Positions 55,801 to 64,000 of a DNA stretch of 64,000 nucleotides are shown piece after piece (position 1 is the stretch's first letter; every line of letters begins with the position of its first letter). The DNA comes from Fagopyrum homotropicum (taxonomy: Eukaryota > Streptophyta > Magnoliopsida > Caryophyllales > Polygonaceae), in NCBI GenBank assembly GCA_033239125.1, contig BSWB01000004.1, forward strand, positions 59,705,501 through 59,769,500. Direction: 5' to 3'. Below the pieces are notes generated by a model. The model worked only from the letters and a program-made list of their open reading frames with translations. It made no database searches and had not been told where the DNA came from. The position numbers and the translations under genes are program-made.

Positions 55801-56851
55801 TATAACACCTCAAATTCTCAAAACTAGGGGACCTATGGGTTAGGACCTCACAATGGGTCCAGACCCTAGACTGACAATAGTTTCATCGGATCTCACAACA
55901 AGGCACAAATAAAGAAAAACCGAATAGAAATAAAATGCAATAATGTCATGAATTGAAAGACAAATTTTCATCCAAGTACTACATCCGTAAAATAATCCAA
56001 AGACAACCAAAGCAAAAGAAGAAGTCTGAAATAATAGAAAACCCAAAACTTGTCCTATAACATAAGGGGAACCCAGCTGACCACTCTTATCCGGATAACT
56101 CTACAGATACCCGATCCTGCAATACATCTACAACATCGGATAAAACCGTTAGTAACAGACTAAATATCAGAATAATTACAATTACACACACACGCACACA
56201 TCATTACTGAAATTAAACACACAACATGCTTGCATAGAAGTCCAATTATTATCTTGTATTAAGTTATTCACTTCTTATTCAACTTATGGTGTGGCAAGAG
56301 GGTCTCCCGACCCCCGCCTCTTTCCCCGTATACCAAAAGGAATGGATATGATGCACCTCGCCGTGTACTTGTATGGGTTAGTCGCACAAAACCTCACAGT
56401 CTCATGTTAAAGTAAGGCAGTGATGCCACGACCCGTCATACATACACTCGGGTCTCAAATAACAACAATGTCGTCCTACTCAAGTGATGATTAGGAAACA
56501 TACAATGCAATACCACTATCATAATTCACACCAATATCCAAAAATCTAGCTAAGACCAAAGGACTTACCTAAATCAGATCAAAGTCCCGCTAACAATAAC
56601 ACTTGATCATGTATGAGTATAATCTCAACTTCCTAGTATTAAAAGGAAACTTGGATCAATAACCAATCCAACTTCTAGGTTAACAACGACTATCACAAGT
56701 CGAAATCTAAACGTTGGATCGATCCCAAAATATGCCACGGTGAACAATACCATGCAGACTATAACTTATCAAAAATGCAACCAGAAAGGAAGAGTCTTTT
56801 ATACCTAGACCTAACTCCGAAGTAAGATGCTCATTACTTGCAACAACAGCC

Positions 56852-57976
56852 TAGAGGTGTCAAACGGGGCCAACGGGTCGGGTTTGGATCGGGTCACAAC
56901 AAGCTCGAGTTGAAATGGGTCGGGTCAAAAAAAGGCTTGGTTAATAACCAGATTGCTTTGGGTCGGGTCGGTTTGGGTTGGGTCAGGTATCGATTGTTCG
57001 GGTTATAACGGGTTATTGGGTTGCCTCGGTTCTCGGGTCATAATGGTTCGGTTTAGCTCGGTTCTTGATAGCGGTGTCAAACAGGGCTAACGGGTCAGTT
57101 CGGGTCGGTTACAACAAGCTCGGGTTCAAACGGGTCGTGTCAAAACAATAACTCTTTTTAGAGGGTTTGTTTTGGGTCGGGTCGGTTTGGATCGGGTATC
57201 AATTGTTTGGGTTCAAATGGAACGGGTCAAAACAATCTCTCTTTTTAACGGTTTGTTTCAGGTCAAGTCGATTTAGATCGGGTATCAATTCAGGTTAATA
57301 CCAGTTTTGATCGTGTATCAATTAATTTGATTATGATCAATAACCGGCATATCGTTAATATAATTTTATATTAATCAACTATTAGTTTCTTAAACTAGTG
57401 GGAAACACGATATAAATTATTAGATACTTTATTTGAAAGTAACATTTTATTCGAATGTAAATATTTATCACTTTTAACCGAATCGGATAATAATCCGTGG
57501 ATATTTGGTTAATCTGTTTTATCCAATTTATAAAATATTGTATTTGAAAACGATTCTAGTCAGATCGGATAATTATCCGTCAATACTTGGGTGATTTGTT
57601 TTATCGGAATGATTTTAGCATGATCCGTTTGATTGAAAATGACTTTAACCGAATCTGAATATCCGAATGATCCATTTGATTCATATATCTAATGTGACTG
57701 ATCCATTTGATCCATATACCTAACGTGACTTATCCATTTGATCCATATATGTTTTTTTCTTATTTTGTTTGCTATAAAGTGTACAATAAAATATATCATA
57801 GTCAATTAGTCACATAACTTAAATCAAATAAAAGTGAAAACCGTATAATTGATACAATGTTTTTTAAAGAAACTTATTTTTAACCCTTTAAAACATCTTT
57901 TCTTCAGCAAGGTAAAAAAAGTTAATACTTAAAAAAAGTCATCATATATACTTATACAATTATACTACGTATTATG

Positions 57977-58047
<71 letters not shown>

Positions 58048-58876
58048 CTTGTATAGGAAATCGAAAATTAAAGTTCGAAAATATTTCTAATAAGTAATTA
58101 CTAAGCCATAATTTAAAATCAAATTTTATTTTAATGATTTAAAAGCATTGTTACCTTACATTTATCGTGTCGGAGTTATAGAATGTCATTATAGGCTTAT
58201 GGTTATAGTATGAAATATGTAATATGTAATATGTGTTTATGCATATATAGACAATATAATAAATAAAAAATTATCTTTAAAATTTCGATTCTTAAAAATT
58301 ATAGGATGGATTACGTATTTATGTGAAAAACAATTTTAGTCGGTTTGAATAATACAAATATTTGGGTGATTTGTTGATCGAAATGATCTTTAACCAAATT
58401 TGGATATCGACTTGTATAATGGATTATGCAATATGTATTTAATATGTCATTATAGACTTCTGACATAAACTTATAGTATGGATTATGCCATTATAGACTT
58501 ATCGGGTTACCATGGGCCGGGTTACTTTGGGCCAGGTTATTTCGGGCCGGGTTACTTCGGGCTATTGGGTTACTTTGAGCTTTCGGGTCACTTCGGGTAG
58601 GATTACTTTGGGCCGGGTTACTTGTCGATTTATTTCTGGCTATTGGGTCACTCGGGTTAGGCCACTTCGGGCTATCGGTTTACTTCGGGTCAGGTTATTT
58701 GGCCAATCGTGTCATTTTGGTCAAGTTACTTCGGGTCATTTATTACTTCGGGTCAAATCGGTTTCAAACAGATCGCTTCCGAGCATGCTTTTTTCAAAAT
58801 TTTCAGGGCCATATCGGTTTCGGATATGGGTTCATCGGGTCGGTTTCACGAGTCGGGTCAACTTTTGACAGCTCTA
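56852..58876. mobile_element. non-autonomous hAT-like DNA transposon
   Basis: Ends are TAGAGGTGTCAAA (56852-56864) and TTTGACAGCTCTA (58864-58876), an inverted repeat with one mismatch and the TAGNGNTGTCAAA form seen in plant hAT elements. The 8-mer cttgcaac directly follows the right end (58877-58884) and occurs 7 bp before the left end (56837-56844). Both subterminal regions are full of GGGTCGGGT/GGGTTACTTCGGG-type short repeats, as expected for transposase-binding sites. A second terminus-like text (gtgtcaaacagggc) lies at about 57073. No transposase is seen. Confidence 0.7.
57979..58042. repeat. (AT)n microsatellite
   Basis: About 64 bp of uninterrupted AT repeats in the AT-rich middle of the hAT-like element. 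Confidence 0.95.
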
Positions 58877-59637
58877 CTTGCAACCACTACAAGAAGGACA
58901 CGACCGCGACAAAGGTTGGGTGCGATCGAGGAAGATGATTAGCGGGCCTCGGGACAAACACGTGCACGGACGCGGAATTGGAGGGCGCGACCGCGGGAGG
59001 AAAACAGACGTGACCACGGCTAAAGACTGGTGCTACCGCATTGATGCTTTCTTCGTGCAAAAGACACAAGTGACGGTTTTTGGACAAGATGGGGATTTTT
59101 CTCCTGTTTTTGCGCCTGGAGAAGATGAATTGGAATCACGGTTTGCTCCTGGGTGATGAGTACGTTACACAAGAAAGAGAGGAAGATATGCTTACTTGAT
59201 GTGCTTGGAGGAGACATCCGAAGAACCGACCCTTGTTTTGATGTGTTGTTGGAGTACACATAGAATGATTAGAGTTTGTTGTTCGTGTCAATTGAAGAAG
59301 ACGCAGAGAAGGGGTAGGAGGAGAGGTGTACGTGAAAGAGATAAAGAGAGAAAGGGAAAAAGAGAATGGTTGCTTGAATGGATAAATGATAGGTTAGAGT
59401 TTCACGTGGAATCAAAAAGAAAAGGCAGTCAAGCGGCTAAGGAAAAAGAAAATATAGTAGCAGATAAGAAAGGGAAGAATCAAACAGTTACAAAAGATAT
59501 GGCAAGATTTGGGGGTTTCGCGCAACTGTGGGGGAAAAACATGTGCGAGCGCGGTGCTCTCATGGACCAAGAACTACTTAGAGATCCGAGAATCGCAACT
59601 CAGGTCGGATCTTTGGAATGAATTTTCTGGTTGTTAA

Positions 59638-60351
59638 ATCAGTTCTCCCTAAACATAAGTTTCGTCCCGAAAGTTAGATTAATCAATAGGTCCTCTCGGT
59701 TTTAAAAATCGAGGTATACCGACCGTTATCCTTGATGACGCCACCTTTTCTAATTCTACACAAAACAATATACATAATCATCGATATCTAAACAATCATA
59801 TAAAACCCAAGAATGAAGACATGCAAACAGTCACGTAAAATTACACAGATACAGTTCCTAGAACTAACCCGTCAATACTGAGGTTACAGCTAGCTCTACA
59901 TAAAGCTCGGGATAGTTACTCCTTATACTATCCTCGGTCTTCCATGTAGCCTTGTCGGCTCCCCGTTTGGACCACTAAATCCGTAGCATGGGTATGTCCT
60001 TAGACCATAAGCGTCTAGTATGCCTCTCTAGGAACGCTACTAGATACTCCACAAAGGTATCATCCGGCTAAAAGGTAAGATCCTCGTAGTTGATGACATG
60101 TCTCGAGTTTGGCATGTACTCTCTTAACTGAGACACGTGAAAGACTAGGTGGTCACCCTCTAGTGCTGGTGGAAGCGCTAGTCGGTACGCAACCGCTCCG
60201 ACCCACTCTAAAATCTCAAAAGGTCCGACATATCGGGGACTCAACTTCCCCTTAATGCTGAAATGTCACACGTCTCTTCTCGGCATATGATTTCTACCGA
60301 ATTTTCTTGCTAACATACGCTCCCGAATCAAAGCTACTCAAGCAATGTTGG
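59638..60351 (-). pseudogene. integrase C-terminus and chromodomain remnant of element E
   Basis: The minus strand, in several frames, gives IKGKLSPRYVGPFEI (about 60256-60212), HVSQLREYMPNSRHVI, LERHTRRL and KRGADKATWKTEDSIRSNYP. These match the C-terminal part of B pol (about 32821-33180), including the chromodomain tail. It is cut at 60351 by LTR I; the rest of E pol is outside the window or lost. Confidence 0.75.
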
Positions 60352-60882
60352 TGACATGAATTATGACCTAATTATAGACACTCATATAGGTTGTTTTTCC
60401 CTTTCTTTTGCATGCATAGACATACATTCATAGCAATTGAGCTTATCTTTACCTATATGGTTAGAATAGAGATCTACACAAAGTTTTATTTGCAATTGTA
60501 GGTGTATTGGCACAATTTGGAGCGGAAATGGAACATTCATGGATAAGACATCAAGGTGATTCACATGGGAAGCATTGTGGAGCACAAAAGGAAGGAAAAT
60601 ATATCATAAAAGAAGATAGAAGGAAGAGCTAAGAGGATAACACGCTGTAGAGTAGAAATCTCGGGTTACTAAGAAAAATCTCGATCGAGATTTGTAACAG
60701 GCTTGACCGTGGTTTAGTGAAAATGGCTCAAATATAGGAAGATTCCATAAACTGACGGAGGCTCCAATATAGGAATACGCCATGGTGGACTATCAAGGAA
60801 GGTTGGTAACGTTTTGATCGAGATAGCAAGAGAGAATTCCTTAGCAATAAGAAGTAGATGAGCATTGAAGAGGAAGAAGTAT
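60352..60882 (+). repeat. LTR fragment I (D-type, plus strand)
   Basis: It starts TGACATGAATTATGACC. Its text (ttttccctttcttttgcatgcatagacatac, ctacacaaag, ggaagcattg, gaaatctcgg) follows the minus-strand order of the D LTR with substantial divergence. It contains aaatctcgatcgagattt (60676-60693), a perfect palindrome. It breaks at LTR F. Confidence 0.65.
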
Positions 60883-62205
60883 TGATAATACGATTTATGA
60901 CACTAATTTAGGCACTTGTTTAGATTGTTTTCCGTTCCATTCATGCATGTTTCTGCATTAGTTCATGACGTTTACGTTTAATTCATGCATATTGTCGAAA
61001 TAGACATCTACACGAGTTTTTGTCGGTTTTGTAGGTGTTTTGGGGACCTTTGAGACATTATTGATCATATCCGAGGTTCATGCCTCATGATGGTCCGGAT
61101 TCATGGTTCCAAATTACTCATGCTTGGAGGAATAAAGAAGGCAAGGACCCTAGTTGGTGCAAGGCTTGGACAAACTCATGTTAAAGTGCTTCTCGGTCCA
61201 AGGTTAAAGCATCTCGACCGAGATGGGACCTTGGGCAACCGAGATATTCTTTTGGACCACCGTGACACTTGGCACCACCTCTCTTGGTCCGACCCTTGCT
61301 TTTGGTGGAGTACTTTAGCAATGTTGTGGGCTGTTTTTGGAGCTTCTTCCTCCCTTTTTAACCTTTCCTCTAGCTATTCTCCAACACACTTGGATTTTAT
61401 CTCTCTTCCAAGCACCCTTGTGGGTGTTCTTGGAAGAGATTAGTGTAGATTTTAGTTTTAGAGTGGATTTTGAGTGTGTTTCCTTTGAAGCTTGTATGTT
61501 TGGACCTTGGAGCTACCATTGGAACCTTTGTAAGACTGTTAAAGCATCTATCTAGCTAAGTAACTTCGTGTTCCTTGATCTTATCTTCATTTTCTAACTA
61601 TGACTTGCAAGCATGCTTTATTTATGAAGTTTGGTCTAAATTTGTATGTTGTTGGCTGAGTAGATGTGATTCTAGGGTGAAGGAATGATTGTTGTACCTT
61701 GGACTATGATTGTATGGACTTGCATGTTAGCTTAGGATGGATTTGTGTTCGAAAACCTAACTCAGTCCATGATTTCGGCCTATTCTTTGTACCATTTCGG
61801 CCGAGTTGACTATGATCCACCCGAGATGCATGAGTTGTTGTTCTATTGTTGATGTATCTTCATGTTAGGATATAGATGTGTTGAAATCCTAGTGTTTGTT
61901 GAGCCTAATCTAGCCTAGGGTGACATTTGATAGCAACCTAATTGAGGAATGAGACTTACCCAGGGATTTCCGCTCTTAGATATATAAGATGATGAACATT
62001 AGGTAGTAGTGAGCCTCAACAGCCGCTATTGGATTGAGTGTGCTAGGATCGTTGCCTAAGACTTACCTTTTCCGAGACTTACCCAGTAAGAAGGGGTTTC
62101 ATCCTTAGGTAGTGGCTGATTTGTGAAGAATTCCCATCCTTAGGTTCCTTGAGACTTACATGGTAATAGGACCTTAGGTTCGAGACTAGTGGAGTATGAG
62201 ACTTA
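60883..62205 (+). repeat. LTR F (A-type, plus strand), interrupted by J
   Basis: It starts TGATAATACGATTTATGAC and follows the A LTR in order (tttaggcact, gtttttgtcggttttgtaggt, gtgagcctcaacagccgctattgg) with marked divergence. It has GAGACTTACCCAG-type sites at 61951, 62074 and 62151, and a fourth (62198-62205) cut by J. It also holds catctcgaccgagatg (61210-61225) and atttcggccgag near 61793. Open frames at 61087-61555 are LTR sequence. Confidence 0.75.
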
Positions 62206-64000
62206 TGTAACACCCCAAATCCACGAGACTTGGAGTGTCACATTGGGCTAGGATCTCACAATGGATCCTGACCCTAGCCTGACAACAAGTTCACTGGATC
62301 TTATAACAAGGCACGGGTAGATTAAAACCAAATACATAAAAGTTGTATATGATACATCAAAAGAGTTTACAAACTCCAAGCCGAGTACAAAACAACATCA
62401 TAAACCATAACCACAAAAGATACCCCATCCCACGCATCCTAATGTACAGAAGTCCTCGGATGGTCACACCATCTAGCTCACCCTGCAGTCTTCCTAACTT
62501 GCAGATCAACTACAGCACGGTATACACCGTTAGCTACAGTAATGAAAAGCATGAAGGTAATAGCACAACCACACATCAACATCTCATACATGCAATGCCA
62601 CACACATTCATTTATTATCTTTCATTACGTTATTCCATTACTAATTCAACTTCTTTTGTAACACGAGGAACCTAAAGAACCTCGTCCCTTTCCCCTTTAA
62701 CACAGAGGTTTGCATGGGGGTGATCATCACTCGTCCCACCCTGTGCTACTGGCTTCCAGGCACCTCCTCCTAACCGCAGGCGGAGACCGGTGGTTACCGC
62801 CCGTTATAATACACTTGGGTCATTTAACTATAATAAATGGTCATCCTAGTCCGGTTTAAGGAATGCACAATCATATGAGCACACACAACTATCACAATCA
62901 TACAATCCACAACCGTACGTTAAGTAAGTCCTATGGACTTACCCGATATACTCGTAATCTGTACCACATCACAGCTTCCCATTGGGGAAGTAATCAACGC
63001 CTGCAATAGCAAGGCACGCACAATCACATACTACAAAGGTTAGGAGACTCGTCTCACTAACCACAACCAACCTATATCTCAAATCTAAACCTCAGATCCT
63101 CAACACATTCATAAATGCCTAAGGCATATCCTCAACATAACATCTCATAATACTCGGACACATACTAAACCTTAAAGCCATAACCGATATCCATAACATC
63201 ATCATGATCCTCAACTCATTCTGACACCTAGCATCCATCTAATCAGTATTCTTCAATCTCAAATTTAACCCTAATTTAATTAATTAACCTTTAATTAATT
63301 AATTAAATTTCGCCAGAATAACATTTTTCCCGCAGGCCATTTCTAAACCCACGTGTCATCAGATTTCATCAAACAAACAACCCATAACACCCGAATAATA
63401 TAATGATCAAAATAGAATTTATAATTATCCATTTTAAAAAGCCTAAGGTCAATTTATGTCAAATTGCAGTACGGAAAACGAATAAATTCATAACGTATTC
63501 GTTACTAACCCGATTGACGATCTGAAAGAAGATTCGGAATCACAACGACGCAGGCTACGCATATACAACATCAAATTCACCGGAATCTGAGCAACGGAAC
63601 CGTCCTGGTGACACATATGCTCGACCAGGTCTTCATCTGCTCGGAAATGCAAAAACTCGGTACCGATATGAAGAGAATGAAGAGAGAAATTCAAAAACTC
63701 AAACGGAATTGAAATTGGATTAGAAACGGAGAGTAGATTTGAGTTTGAAGTTTGAGAGAAATCAGAGCTTTTACGAGGAAACGTGAAAGGAAATGAATTA
63801 ATAAACGATTTTCCGCTATTTATAGTGAAGAGGATAATTATCCTTTGGCGAAGTCGATAATTATCCTTTAACCGATCCAAAGGCGGGTTGAACCCCCTTC
63901 TCCAAACTTCTCGAAATTAGAACAATAAATCTTGAATATTGTGGGGATAATTATTCCACAATTTCCTCGGAAAACGTGTATTCCTAAGCCGTCTTTCTTA
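62206..64000 (-). repeat. LTR J (C-type, minus strand), runs off the window
   Basis: It begins TGTAACACCCC, the inverted 3' end of a C-type LTR. The first ~850 bp match the minus strand of the C LTR (ctcacaatggatcctgaccctagcctgac, tgatcatcac, ttcccca before gaagt). It is inserted in the fourth GAGACTTA motif of F. The other end lies beyond 64000, so solo versus full element cannot be told. The open frame at 63488-63880 has no recognisable family. Confidence 0.75.

Larger units (their letters stand above)
55801..59637 (-). repeat. 3' LTR of element E (Tekay-like), containing a hAT-like insertion
   Basis: The left edge tataacacctcaaatt is a decayed form of the tgtaacaccccaaatt LTR end seen in N. 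The next 100 bp (acctcacaatgggtcc, ctcacaacaaggcacaaa) match N closely. The right edge gaattttctggttgtta matches the N edge in diverged form. The net LTR is about 1.8 kb after removing 56852-58876. The open frame 59196-59621, rich in Lys/Arg, has no recognisable family. Confidence 0.7.

Noticed and set aside
58540..58740. Interstitial telomere-like repeats (GGGTTAC...)
   Set aside because: The units are irregular GGGTTACTTCGGG text and not TTTAGGG arrays; they fit the subterminal repeats of the hAT-like element.
58512..58942. Overlapping open frames rich in Gly/Arg/Val/Thr
   Set aside because: They are translations of GGGTTACTTCGGG-type short repeats at the end of the hAT-like element.
59196..59621. 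141-codon Lys/Arg-rich open frame
   Set aside because: Inside the E LTR, charged low-complexity sequence, no known domain.

Overview
This window is plant nuclear DNA made almost entirely of nested LTR retrotransposons of the Ty3/gypsy class. I see no host gene, rRNA, tRNA or CRISPR array. Plant origin follows from the element lineages: Athila-type elements primed by tRNA-Asp, and Tekay/Del-type chromoviruses with LTRs that begin TGTAAC and end GTTACA. Such stacks are typical of intergenic or pericentromeric DNA in an angiosperm with a large genome. The species cannot be told from the sequence.

The backbone is one Athila-like element on the minus strand (element D). It spans 3956-54403 and is flanked by the 5-bp target duplication tgtat (3951-3955 and 54404-54408). 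It has been split by four later insertions, each with its own 5-bp duplication: A, a complete Athila-like element, 8860-20142 (tggcc); B, a Tekay-like element, 23183-35583 (tcctc); M, a solo LTR, 37688-40567 (ttcat/tccat); and C, a Tekay-like element, 42337-53426 (tcttt). Two of these carry third-level insertions: K (23853-26665, ccagg/ccaag) in the 5' LTR of B, and N, a solo LTR (47312-50457, ctttc), inside the reverse transcriptase gene of C. With the insertions removed D is about 12.8 kb and reads, on the minus strand: 5' LTR, PBS, gag, protease, RT, RNase H, integrase, an ATHILA ORF-1-like frame, hairpin/PPT, 3' LTR.

D itself lies inside an older LTR (H, plus strand; 3771-3955 continuing at 54409-55401). 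H stands in inverted orientation to a sister LTR (G, 1838-3058). Three ~248-bp tandem repeats lie between them. At the right end is a second nest: a Tekay-like LTR and pol remnant (E, 55801-60351) that contains a hAT-like non-autonomous DNA transposon, then a D-type LTR fragment (I), an A-type LTR (F) and another Tekay-like LTR (J) that runs off the window.

A is the youngest large element that I can date (LTRs about 2% apart by eye). Its 928-codon RT-RNase H-integrase frame is uninterrupted and keeps all catalytic residues, but its gag and protease part has five in-frame stops. All the other elements are decayed. The main observations are: short palindromic motifs dispersed through the non-coding parts and the protease-RT linker of the Athila-like elements, with a different motif in each family; a second shared motif (GAGACTTACCCGGTGA-like) repeated 3-4 times in each Athila-type LTR; noncoding blocks conserved between families after integrase; a GC-rich motif present on opposite strands in the LTRs of B and C; and a CAG-to-TAG stop-codon pattern in B and C that fits CHG-methylation decay.
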